64,000 bases of DNA from Actinomycetota bacterium (GTDB lineage Bacteria > Actinomycetota > Humimicrobiia > Humimicrobiales > Humimicrobiaceae). Where the stretch lies: the NCBI GenBank assembly GCA_023380915.1, contig JAMCSM010000160.1:4502-68501 (forward strand), read 5' to 3'. Made by a program: the position numbers and the translations under genes. Below are positions 8,154 to 16,556 of this stretch, one piece after another. A model generated the notes under the pieces. That model was not told the DNA's origin and made no database searches. It worked only from the letters and a program-made list of their open reading frames with translations. Within the stretch, counting starts at the first letter, position 1; each line of letters begins with the position of its first letter.

Positions 8154-9284
8154 TTAGCCATACCAATGGCCAATAAGTTTTCTGTCCCGATACTTTTTCA
8201 TGGAAACAAGCATTGCTTCTATATTTTCAAATGGGGTATCAGGCATGATAGAATTGCTGGGACCAGCAATATAACCCCCTCCATCATGATCAAGAGTCTC
8301 ATAAATTTTCTTAATACCACTATCTATTTCTTTTACTGATGAATTTATCAGAAATTTTTGGATATCAATTCCGCCAAAAAAAGTAAGGTCTTTCCCGAAT
8401 TCTTTTTCAAGTCTTCGAATATTAAGTACCAAAGGTTGGAAATGAAGTACCTGCAGGCCACATTCTATAAGATCGGGTATAATATCCCATATGAATCCAC
8501 AGCTATGCATCATTACATGCATTTTATGGCTTCTTATTTTTTCAAATAATTTTTTATACCATGGCTTAAATAACGACCTGAAAATTTCCGGTTTAAATAC
8601 CAGTGTCTGTGAAAAACCAAGATCATCACTAAAAAAAATACCGTCCATGCCTGACTTGGCAAATCCATCAACGATTCCACAGAAAAAGTCACATATCATC
8701 CATCCAAGTTTTTCTATTTTTTCCCTTTCAAGATATATATCCGTTAAGAAATCTTGCTCACCTCTTAAAGCTATCATCCTTTCAAAAAAGGTAGCCCACC
8801 AGTGCCCCGCAAGATATACATCCGGATTTTTGCTCCTTGACATTTTTGCATTATCAAAACGCCCCTTTGCATAAGGATCAGGAAATTTTTTCATAAGGTC
8901 TTCAAGTTTGGGCCAATTTTTGATAAAGTCAGATTTACGCATTCCGCTGAAGACTCCTGGTTTATTTACATAATATATATAGAATTCATCTCTGCCGGGA
9001 GCAGGTTCAATAAAGTTCTCAGGCATATCATAATCCACTAGCATCAAATCATTTGAATAATTATCTAAAAGTTTTTCCAATTTTTTACCGTATTTTTGCC
9101 AGGTCTCATCAGCAACCCAATTGTACCAGCCTGGTATCATATCAGGGTTTTTTCTTTCAATAGCTTTTACAACTTCAGCCTTTCTTAACGGTTCAATCTT
9201 TTTAAATTTACTTTCCCTAATATTTCCTTCCAGTCGTTTATGACTTTTTGAAACATCTCTAACATCTATAAATTTACTTTCCAT
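8154..9284 (-). CDS. Uroporphyrinogen decarboxylase-superfamily protein, paralogue 2
   Basis: The 376-residue UroD/MtaA-superfamily protein carries MMHSCGF (the HxCG motif) at about residues 256-262 and the C-terminal barrel signature MPDTPFENIEAML. The Cys that normally precedes that signature as third zinc ligand is replaced (AGPSNSIMPD). It shares only the fold and motifs with its neighbours at 936 and 9296. The ATG has AAAGGAA upstream. It starts 11 nt after the paralogue-3 gene, so the two are almost certainly co-transcribed under LacI. Likely a metal-dependent methyltransferase-like or lyase-like enzyme for the imported substrate; HemE activity is unlikely. Confidence 0.75.
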   Translation of the reverse strand: MESKFIDVRDVSKSHKRLEGNIRESKFKKIEPLRKAEVVKAIERKNPDMIPGWYNWVADETWQKYGKKLEKLLDNYSNDLMLVDYDMPENFIEPAPGRDEFYIYYVNKPGVFSGMRKSDFIKNWPKLEDLMKKFPDPYAKGRFDNAKMSRSKNPDVYLAGHWWATFFERMIALRGEQDFLTDIYLEREKIEKLGWMICDFFCGIVDGFAKSGMDGIFFSDDLGFSQTLVFKPEIFRSLFKPWYKKLFEKIRSHKMHVMMHSCGFIWDIIPDLIECGLQVLHFQPLVLNIRRLEKEFGKDLTFFGGIDIQKFLINSSVKEIDSGIKKIYETLDHDGGGYIAGPSNSIMPDTPFENIEAMLVSMKKYRDRKLIGHWYG

Positions 9285-9295
9285 CTATTCCTTTC

Positions 9296-10429
9296 TTAAC
9301 CTCTGAAAAATTTAACTATTCTTTGAGCGCTTTCCATTACGTTTCTATTGGTTGCTGTATACTGGCCTCTCTTTATTCCCAGATCTGGAGATACCGTAAA
9401 CTGCAAAACAAGCCCTTCGGGACTTAATTTTTCTTTTATCTGTTTTAGGTAATCTTCAACCTCTGCTTCCACGGGAATGATATCTCCCGCTACAAGACAA
9501 ATCTTTTTTTTGCACAAACCATCCTGGAGAACAGCAGCACTATCCACATCACCCAGCATATAATTATGCACCGCTCTCACTGAAGAAATATTTGAGTAAT
9601 TTTCAATTTGATGATTTGCATTGCCGCACCAGTGAACCATACCGCTGCCAAAAGCTTCGAAAAGTTTTTCATATTTTTTTACCACAAACTTTTTAAATAA
9701 ATCCGGAGATAGTATGACCGCATCATCATCGGAAAACCATATCCCGATGCCTTCAGGTGTTTTCACGTTAATAAGTCCGTTTGAAGAATCCGTTTTCTCT
9801 CCGTTATATTTTTTTTGCAGATTTACCCACTCTATTAATGTGTCTGTAACCACTTCAAATAAATAATCGATTGAATCCGGATTATCCTTCATCCAGTAAA
9901 AAAGATTTTCATATCCAGCTATAAGCGATATACAGTCTAGTGTACTCTGCATGTCAGTTACGCCTACAGGGATTTCGCTGTTTTCTTTAAAAAATTTTAT
10001 GGTATCCAGAACTTTTTTTGATAAGGAGTTACTGAAAAAATCCGGAATTTTTATTTTCTTTATATCTTCTAAAGATTTTATACCGGTAGTGGTGCAGGCA
10101 GGGTCATCGGACTTAAAAAATTTGATATCGCATCCGAAAAGATGTGGAACTACTCCTACTCCATACCATGGCATTAAATAAGGGATATAATCATCTTCAA
10201 CTTTGTTTAAATGTTCCTCTATGCCCTTTTCTTGAAATTCAAGCATACTTGCCGGATTATCAAAAATATCTTCAGGTATTTCTTTTGGTGAATGACCTGT
10301 TAACCAGTAAGAATTAGTCTGTAAAATAAGCGGTACCTCACTGAAGTCTTTTATCTCATATCTGAATGCTTTATTTATTCTTTCAACTGAGTCCCTGTAT
10401 TTTTGAGAGTTAAAATAATTTGAAATCAT
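9296..10429 (-). CDS. Uroporphyrinogen decarboxylase-superfamily protein, paralogue 3
   Basis: This 377-residue, diverged UroD-superfamily protein contains VHWCGNANHQ, keeping the HxCG element, followed by the barrel segment LVAGDIIPVEA. The C-terminal substrate loop is unlike those of the other two paralogues (QFTVSPDLGIKRGQYTATN). The ATG has AAAGGAG 8 nt upstream. It is the first gene after the LacI regulator (51 nt gap). No corrinoid-binding protein is encoded in the window, so if it is part of a methyl-transfer system the corrinoid partner is elsewhere, or the chemistry differs. The family call is good; the reaction is unknown. Confidence 0.65.
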   Translation of the reverse strand: MISNYFNSQKYRDSVERINKAFRYEIKDFSEVPLILQTNSYWLTGHSPKEIPEDIFDNPASMLEFQEKGIEEHLNKVEDDYIPYLMPWYGVGVVPHLFGCDIKFFKSDDPACTTTGIKSLEDIKKIKIPDFFSNSLSKKVLDTIKFFKENSEIPVGVTDMQSTLDCISLIAGYENLFYWMKDNPDSIDYLFEVVTDTLIEWVNLQKKYNGEKTDSSNGLINVKTPEGIGIWFSDDDAVILSPDLFKKFVVKKYEKLFEAFGSGMVHWCGNANHQIENYSNISSVRAVHNYMLGDVDSAAVLQDGLCKKKICLVAGDIIPVEAEVEDYLKQIKEKLSPEGLVLQFTVSPDLGIKRGQYTATNRNVMESAQRIVKFFRG

Positions 10430-10480
10430 TTTAATTGACTCCTTTATTTTTAAAATTTACTTAAAATTTTTAAAAATTAT

Positions 10481-11491
10481 TTAAACTATCTTTTTACAGC
10501 TATTTCGGATAACAAGCTCGGTAGGTATTTCATATACTTTTTTTACAACCTCTTTTTTCTCAATCAGTTGAATCAAAAGAGAAACTGCAATACTGCCTAT
10601 ATCTTCTACTGGTTGTTTTATAGTTGTTAAAGGTACACTTAATTCAGAAACCAAAGGAATATCATCAAAACCAATAAGTGAAATGTTTTCAGGAATTTTC
10701 AAGCCCATTTTATAAATAGCACTTTCTGCTCCCAGCGCCATTTCATCATTACAAGCAAAAATTGCTGTTGGTGGATTTACTAATGACATTAATTCTTTGG
10801 TAGCTAAGAAACCGGAGCTGAATGAATTATCTCCAAGCAGTATAAATCTTTCATTTAATTGAATACCATGTGCAGCCAGAGCTTCTTTATAACCTTCAAG
10901 ACGTTCCCGGGCAAAAGTTCTACTAGGTATGCAGGTTATTATACCGATTTTTTTATGCCCCAAACTAATAAGATAGTTTGTCGCCTGGTAACCACCCATC
11001 TTATCTGTAGCTTTAACAACACAGAAATCCCGGTATGGGCTATTTGGGGTAATAAGAATAGTAGGTATATTGTTTTTTCCAAGGTAATTGAGAAGAAATT
11101 CATCATCCCCTCCAGGAGGTGCAAAAATATAGCCGTCTATATGTCTTTGCAAATATAATGCCAATATTTTCTCACTTTCTTTTTTATCAGATTCAACCGG
11201 ATAAACAACACTAATATAACCTTTCGCCTTGCATTTACTTAAAATCATGCTAATTAATTCTGATGCATAAGGAGAACCCAGCCTTGGTACTATTAAGCCA
11301 ATAGCTTTTAGTTTGTTAGATACGAGTCTTTGAGCAGAAATATTTGGTAGAAAGTTTGTTTCTTTGATAATTTTCAAGACTTTTTCATAAGTTGCTTTTG
11401 AAACTGAAGGTTCGCTATTAATCACTCTTGAAACAGTCTTGGGAGACACTCCTGCTTTTGTAGCTATCTCATAAATTGTTATTTTTTCCAC
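10481..11491 (-). CDS. LacI-family transcriptional regulator
   Basis: The 336-residue protein has an N-terminal helix-turn-helix and hinge (ITIYEIATKAGVSPKTVSRV, with SAQRLVSNKL near residue 58), then a periplasmic-binding-like sensor domain (AIFACNDEMALGAES, LIGFDDIPL). The GTG start has AAGGTGGG upstream. It would repress the catabolic operon until a sugar-like inducer binds. Two near-identical palindromes bracket its own promoter at 11534-11580, pointing to autoregulation and, because no obvious promoter intervenes before paralogue 3, to control of at least the two following genes. The sensor fold is the same as in the operon's binding protein, consistent with a shared ligand. Confidence 0.92.
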   Translation of the reverse strand: MEKITIYEIATKAGVSPKTVSRVINSEPSVSKATYEKVLKIIKETNFLPNISAQRLVSNKLKAIGLIVPRLGSPYASELISMILSKCKAKGYISVVYPVESDKKESEKILALYLQRHIDGYIFAPPGGDDEFLLNYLGKNNIPTILITPNSPYRDFCVVKATDKMGGYQATNYLISLGHKKIGIITCIPSRTFARERLEGYKEALAAHGIQLNERFILLGDNSFSSGFLATKELMSLVNPPTAIFACNDEMALGAESAIYKMGLKIPENISLIGFDDIPLVSELSVPLTTIKQPVEDIGSIAVSLLIQLIEKKEVVKKVYEIPTELVIRNSCKKIV

Positions 11492-11533
11492 TAAAGCCCA
11501 CCTTTAAAAATAATTTATTAAAAGATAAATAAG

Positions 11534-11547
11534 TGACATCGGTGTCA
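11534..11547. promoter_or_regulatory. Putative LacI-family operator O1 (promoter-proximal)
   Basis: TGACATCGGTGTCA is a near-perfect 14-bp palindrome with a central CG, as expected for LacI-family sites. It lies between the -10 box and the start codon of the regulator gene, where a bound repressor would block transcription start. Its twin is centred 32 bp away, close to three helical turns, suitable for cooperative binding. Confidence 0.7.
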
Positions 11548-11550
11548 ATT

Positions 11551-11580
11551 ATTATAAAATAAAAATGACATCAGTGTCAA
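11551..11580 (-). promoter_or_regulatory. Sigma-70-type promoter of the LacI operon
   Basis: Read on the minus strand, a perfect -35 TTGACA (11575-11580) and a perfect -10 TATAAT (11551-11556) are separated by 18 bp. The -35 is embedded in the second palindrome and the -10 is immediately upstream of the first. This is a strong, probably fully repressible promoter for the regulator and the genes behind it. Confidence 0.7.
11566..11579. promoter_or_regulatory. Putative LacI-family operator O2 (overlapping the -35 box)
   Basis: TGACATCAGTGTCA is identical to O1 except for one base and overlaps the -35 hexamer. A repressor bound here would exclude RNA polymerase. The recurrence of the same palindrome next to the regulator gene is the evidence; no third copy was noticed in the window. 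Confidence 0.7.
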
Positions 11581-11750
11581 TAGTTTAGCAAATTAATTGT
11601 TTAGCAAATTAATTTTTAGAAAATTCTTTTATGTTATTTGAAACTCGTTGCTCATATAAAAATCTCTAAATGAAGGCATAATGACAAAATATCATCTTTT
11701 TAGTACACTGATACAAAAAATATGATATTTTTTAATTTTGAGGTGAAAAG

Positions 11751-12404
11751 ATGGCTTCTAAAACAAAAATTACTTTTTACGGTCAGTCAATGTTTATTAT
11801 TGGATCTGAAAATGGTACAAAAATTGGAATGGATCCCTATGATACACAGGTAAAATCAATCCTTCCCGATGTTTCTGCTGACGTCGTAACAATTTCTCAT
11901 TCTCATTTTGATCATTCGAATGTAGCGCTGTTTAAAGGAAATCCGGAAATTATAAAGGAACCCATAACTGCAAATATAAAGGGAATACAAATAACGGGTT
12001 TAGCAGCTTTTCATGATAACATTAAGGGCGGACTAAGGGGAAAGAATATTATATTCAAATTTGAGGTTGACAGTATTAAATTTGCTCATCTTGGAGATTA
12101 TGGTTCTGCTGATGAAAAAACAGTTTCTGAACTTAAAAACATGGATATTATTTTTATTCCTGTCGGGGGTATATATACTATTGACTATAGGGAAGCAATA
12201 AAATTGATTAAGGAATTAAAACCAAAAATAGCTATCCCTATGCATTTCAGGGAAAAAGATACTCATATCGGTCTTGATGATATAACTTATTTTAAAAATA
12301 ATACTGGCAGTTTTAATAAAATAAAAGAGATTGATAAGAGTTTTGAAATAAACAAGGCGGAACTTCCTTCCGATACTGAAATATGGATTATGTACAGTTC
12401 TTAA
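11751..12404 (+). CDS. Metallo-beta-lactamase-fold hydrolase, UlaG-like (UPF0173 family)
   Basis: The 217-residue protein carries the metal motif SHSHFDH (HxHxDH) near residue 48, a later HLGDYG, and PMHFREKDTHIG near residue 165, supplying the usual His/Asp ligands of a di-metal hydrolase. Proteins of this size and layout are annotated as UPF0173/UlaG-like hydrolases; physiological substrates are mostly unknown. The ATG follows GAGGTG. The gene points away from the LacI cluster and its last 4 nt overlap the 3' end of radC on the other strand. Family call is good; function is unassigned. Confidence 0.85.
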   Translation: MASKTKITFYGQSMFIIGSENGTKIGMDPYDTQVKSILPDVSADVVTISHSHFDHSNVALFKGNPEIIKEPITANIKGIQITGLAAFHDNIKGGLRGKNIIFKFEVDSIKFAHLGDYGSADEKTVSELKNMDIIFIPVGGIYTIDYREAIKLIKELKPKIAIPMHFREKDTHIGLDDITYFKNNTGSFNKIKEIDKSFEINKAELPSDTEIWIMYSS

Positions 12405-13090
12405 ATCAAATCTTTCTGCCTGAAGCTGTAATAACCGTTTTCTGCAACTATTATATGGTCAAGCATGTTTATACCCATAATAGAGCATGACCGGCAAAGC
12501 CTGTTTGTAACTTCAATATCATCAGATGAAGGCTCAGGGTCTCCACTGGGATGATTGTGAATAAAAATTACTGATGCCGCACTTGCCTGAATGGCAGGTT
12601 TTAAAACTTCCCTTGGATGAACTATGGAAGATGTCAAACTTCCCTGTGAAATTAAAATATCCTTGATAATCTTATTTTTTATGTCAAGCAGGATAACTTT
12701 GAATTGTTCTTTTTTTAAATCCTTCATTAAAGGAATATAATAATTAGCTACTTCCTCGCTGCACCTGAACCTGGTATTATTTCCATTTGAGGCAGATATT
12801 GCCCTTTTACCAAGCTCAAAAACAGCCATAATTTGTGTTGCTTTAGAAATACCTACTCCACTGATTGATATAAGTTCATCAAAAGATGTGTTAATGAGAT
12901 TTTTAAGGTTATCAAATTTAGAAATTATATTTTTGGCAAGATCAATTGCAGTAAGTTTCCATTTTCCATTATTAATTCCAATACCAATGATTACTGCAAT
13001 CAGTTCGGCATTGGTTAAATATTCAGCACCATATTTTATTAGCTTTTCCCTTGGTCTTTCATCCTCGGGCCAGTTTCTGATAGAGTTCAA
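12401..13090 (-). CDS. radC: RadC/JAMM-domain protein
   Basis: The 229-residue protein has an N-terminal helix-hairpin-helix-like part (WPEDERPREKL, ISGVGISKA) and a C-terminal MPN+/JAMM metalloprotease-like domain with HNHPSGDPEPSSDD near residue 175. The family was once linked to DNA repair, but its true activity remains unsettled. A TTG start is chosen because the protein then begins as RadC proteins normally do and no in-frame ATG fits. Length is normal. Its 3' end overlaps the convergent UlaG-like gene by 4 nt. Confidence 0.93.
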   Translation of the reverse strand: MNSIRNWPEDERPREKLIKYGAEYLTNAELIAVIIGIGINNGKWKLTAIDLAKNIISKFDNLKNLINTSFDELISISGVGISKATQIMAVFELGKRAISASNGNNTRFRCSEEVANYYIPLMKDLKKEQFKVILLDIKNKIIKDILISQGSLTSSIVHPREVLKPAIQASAASVIFIHNHPSGDPEPSSDDIEVTNRLCRSCSIMGINMLDHIIVAENGYYSFRQKDLI

Positions 13091-13395
13091 ATTTTGGAAA
13101 TTAAATTATTATTTGCTAAAAGTCTTTTTTTTATTTCTGTCATAAATAAAAAATAATCATTGATTTGAAAACAAGTAAACATAAATTAAATATTTGATTA
13201 AAAATCTGATTTTTATGGTTTTTAAATATGTAATTATTTAAAAACTGATTATATTTGAATAATAGCATATTTATGTTAATATGTAAATTATTATTTTATT
13301 TTTAAAATCGCAGTAAAAAACACCGTAAATATTTTAAATTAAAGCAGTTAAGTAATACTGGAAATATCTTGAATTAAGATTCAGATTTCTTAAAA
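13091..13395. other. Intergenic AT-rich region, no gene seen
   Basis: This 305-bp gap lies upstream of radC and downstream of the c-di-GMP gene, both on the minus strand. It is almost entirely A and T with no convincing reading frame, hairpin terminator or RNA motif. It presumably holds the radC promoter, but no box could be chosen with confidence. Confidence 0.5.
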
Positions 13396-15840
13396 TTAGA
13401 AGTTTTCCTTCTTTAAGATATCAATAAATATTTTTACAAGATCAGGATCAAATTGCGAGCCCGAATAGCGTTTCATCTCCTCAACTACTTCATTAATGCT
13501 CAAGGCCGGTTTATAAATTCTTCCTTCTATCATTACATCATAAGCATCAACAATACTTATGATTCTGGAAATAAGCGGTATTTCTTCCCCTTTAAGTCCT
13601 CTCGGATATCCTGTTCCGTCCCACCTTTCATGATGAAATAAAATATAGTCTGCAATATGTGAAATTTGCGGCGATGATTTTACTATCTGGTATCCAACTT
13701 CGGGATGTCTTTTAATTATATCCCATTCTCCGTTATTTAATTTTGTTTTTTTAGTTAAAATAGCATCGCTTATACCAACTTTTCCGATATCATGGAGGCT
13801 TGCAAGCAAAGTCAGGTCGTCTAGCAGGTTTACAGGAAGATTTATTTTTTTGCCGATTGCAAAAGCAAGCTGTTTAAGCCTGTCAGCATGTTCTTCAGTT
13901 TCACTGTTCTTTTCCCTAAGAGCTCTTTCAAGGGAAAGGATTATTGAGCTGTTTATGCTTCTCATTTCAAATAATTTATGCCTGTACATTCTGCTTTCAG
14001 CTTCAACCAGTATTTCATGCAGGTCTTCGCTTTCCTCATTTTTTACATTAATTCCGATGGAGATACTTAATGCAACATTTTTATATAAAATTCTTGAACA
14101 GTTTCCAACAATTCTTTCTCCTATTTTCTGTGCAATCTGTTCGGTAGTTTTTGGCAGCACTATAATGAATTCATCTCCACTCCATCGTGATATTATTTCT
14201 CCCCGTCTGCATGATTTTTTCAAACTGTCCGCAATTTTCTTTAAAACCTCATCACCTGATTTTGAGCCAAATGCATCATTAATGATTCTCAAACCATTAA
14301 TATCAATCATTGTAATTGCCAGAGGAAGGTTTCTCTGATTATCTATTCTATCCAGTTCTTCCTGCAGATATACCCTGTTATATAAACCTGTTAGTTTGTC
14401 ATAAAAACTTAAATATTTTATTTCCTCCTCTTTTTTTATCCTGTCTGTTACATCCCTTACTATATTTTCAAAATGAAAACCGTAACCGTCATCCTTAACC
14501 ATACGGGTAATTATTTCCACCCAGATAATAGAGCCATCTTTTTTTCTGGCTTTTATTACTGCTATATTACTATCCTGAGAATTTACTTTATTAAAATCAT
14601 TCCTGTTGACATAAATCATTGTCGGAATATCTACTGCCATTAGTTCTTCTTTGGAATCATAACCAAGTATTTTTACCAGTGCATTATTTACATCAATGAA
14701 TTTTCCATCCATTGTTCTTATACTTATACCGTCAACTGAATTTTCAAATAAGGATCTGTACTTATCCTCACTTGCAATTAAATTTTTTTCAGATTCATTT
14801 ATTCTGGCAAGCATATCCCTGATATTCTTTGCAAGACTGCTTATTTCATCATTATGCCTGTCACTAATCTTTAAACTATACAAACCCTTATATTCTATTT
14901 CATTTACAGCCTTGCTAAGTTTAACAAGTCTTTCTGAAAATAATTTTTGTATTATTATAAGGGTCAGACTGAAAATCAGTATTATTATGATAACTGCCAG
15001 ATATGAAAATCTTATAACACTGTTTAATCCCTGAAGATAAATATTTCTGGTAAATTCAGTACTAATAATAAACTTTATATCATTATAAATATCTTTTAAA
15101 GGCATATAGGCTGATGCAAATTCTTTACTTTCATATTTTATATAATAATCTTTTCCATCATTGAAATCCTTTAATATGTCCTTTATTAAAATATTATTGC
15201 TGCTTGAAGAGTCAACATAAATAATATTTAAATTAAGATTAGCTGCTTCTGATATGTACAATTTTTCGGTTTCATTAAGAAATCTGCCAAAAATCATAGT
15301 GCCGCGGGATGGCCCTGCTAAATTGCTTGTTAATATCGGTTCTGCAGAAATAATCAGCGGGCTTCCGGATAAGGCATAAATTCCTTTTATTGACTTGCTT
15401 TCATTATTTACAATTTTTACTTCAGGATTGTCTGCGATAAAATCAGAAACATTTTTTTGCAACTCTTTAATCAGGTTTTCGGAACTGTTATAGCTCTTTG
15501 AATATACAATATTTCCTGAATTATCGGTTATAACTGCAAAATCAATTCTATCGATTGAAAAAGTACTCTCTACAAAATTTTTGTTTATATAATCTGCATT
15601 CCTATCCAGAGTATAATTATATGTATCATCCCAGAATGCATAATCCCTGCAAACGGCATCCAGATTATTTATTTCCTTTTTAATGATTTCATCAACTATA
15701 TAAAGGTTGCCCGTAATGTGTTTTTCTTCAAGATTGATATAACTGTGAAGAGATACTATAAATAAGTAAATTAAGGTAACGGAAATAAAAACAACCATAA
15801 AGGACAGTAAAATTATTATGGTTTTTTTTAATAATGTCAT
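13396..15840 (-). CDS. Membrane c-di-GMP signalling protein: CHASE4-HAMP-PAS-GGDEF-HD-GYP
   Basis: The 814-residue protein has a TM helix at about 7-30, an extracytoplasmic CHASE4-type sensor (CRDYAFWDDTYNY, 64-76), a second TM at about 279-298, a HAMP-like segment, PAS (about 355-468), GGDEF (about 475-625) and HD-GYP (about 640-800). The cyclase signature is SGDEF (554-558), a tolerated variant, with DKLTGLYNR upstream. The RxxD inhibitory site is absent, so product feedback is unlikely. The phosphodiesterase half is intact: HDIGK (683-687), HHERWDGTGYP (736-746). It may make or degrade c-di-GMP depending on the sensed signal. The PelD receptor at 28142-29386 is an obvious potential client. 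Confidence 0.92.
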   Translation of the reverse strand: MTLLKKTIIILLSFMVVFISVTLIYLFIVSLHSYINLEEKHITGNLYIVDEIIKKEINNLDAVCRDYAFWDDTYNYTLDRNADYINKNFVESTFSIDRIDFAVITDNSGNIVYSKSYNSSENLIKELQKNVSDFIADNPEVKIVNNESKSIKGIYALSGSPLIISAEPILTSNLAGPSRGTMIFGRFLNETEKLYISEAANLNLNIIYVDSSSSNNILIKDILKDFNDGKDYYIKYESKEFASAYMPLKDIYNDIKFIISTEFTRNIYLQGLNSVIRFSYLAVIIIILIFSLTLIIIQKLFSERLVKLSKAVNEIEYKGLYSLKISDRHNDEISSLAKNIRDMLARINESEKNLIASEDKYRSLFENSVDGISIRTMDGKFIDVNNALVKILGYDSKEELMAVDIPTMIYVNRNDFNKVNSQDSNIAVIKARKKDGSIIWVEIITRMVKDDGYGFHFENIVRDVTDRIKKEEEIKYLSFYDKLTGLYNRVYLQEELDRIDNQRNLPLAITMIDINGLRIINDAFGSKSGDEVLKKIADSLKKSCRRGEIISRWSGDEFIIVLPKTTEQIAQKIGERIVGNCSRILYKNVALSISIGINVKNEESEDLHEILVEAESRMYRHKLFEMRSINSSIILSLERALREKNSETEEHADRLKQLAFAIGKKINLPVNLLDDLTLLASLHDIGKVGISDAILTKKTKLNNGEWDIIKRHPEVGYQIVKSSPQISHIADYILFHHERWDGTGYPRGLKGEEIPLISRIISIVDAYDVMIEGRIYKPALSINEVVEEMKRYSGSQFDPDLVKIFIDILKKENF

Positions 15841-16130
15841 AACTTCCTGAGCTTTATTAATCTAATACACAATTATTAATTTAAAAAAACATTAAACTAT
15901 TTTTATAACATAAAATTATAATATTATACTAATACTTTTTTATATATAAATAAATATTATATTATAAAAATTTAATTAATAAATTACTTTATTAATCTAT
16001 TTGTTGAATTATTTGTCAACTAAAAATACCTCCTTCTTATTATCCATATGTCATTATTAAGGTAGTATTACTTTATAAATTTTATTTTTTCCTGTTTTAG
16101 CTTTATTTATCTATATTTCCATATTTGCAA

Positions 16131-16469
16131 ATGAAATATACAAATAAGATATTTAGTGAAGCTTTATCTGAATTATTAAAAGAAAAAAAAGTTAAATTAA
16201 GAAGCCTTGCTGCAAAAACCAGCCTTAACTACAGTTATTTCAGTAAACTTACAAGAAGAAAGAGCTCTCCGCCAATTGAAACATTGATAAACATTTCAAA
16301 TGCTCTTGAAATTAAACCGGAATATTTTATCGAATACAGAATCCATAAATTAAATATACTTCTAAAAAATAATCCCGAAATAATAATTGAAGTTTTAAAT
16401 TTTGCTTATAGTATTGAACAAAAAAGTAAGTTAAAAGTTGCTGAAGAAAAAATCAAATACGATAAATAA
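16131..16469 (+). CDS. XRE-family helix-turn-helix regulator
   Basis: The 112-residue protein has an N-terminal Cro/C1-type HTH (LRSLAAKTSLNYSYFSKLTR, residues about 23-42, then IETLINISNALEIKPEYF) and a short helical C-terminal tail without a recognisable sensor. The ATG at 16131 is preferred over a TTG two codons earlier; neither has a good ribosome site. It stands alone 81 nt before the radical SAM gene on the same strand. The targets are unknown. Confidence 0.8.
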   Translation: MKYTNKIFSEALSELLKEKKVKLRSLAAKTSLNYSYFSKLTRRKSSPPIETLINISNALEIKPEYFIEYRIHKLNILLKNNPEIIIEVLNFAYSIEQKSKLKVAEEKIKYDK

Positions 16470-16556
16470 GATATTATATCCTATTATCAAACCAGGCAAA
16501 TCATAAGAATTCAATAACGCACTCCCGTTAAACTCTGTTAAAATATCTCCGTGGAT

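Noticed and set aside
936..10429. UroD-like genes as haem biosynthesis (hemE)
   Set aside because: All three lack the N-terminal HemE signature and carry the HxCG metal motif; the genomic context is transport and LacI, not tetrapyrrole genes.
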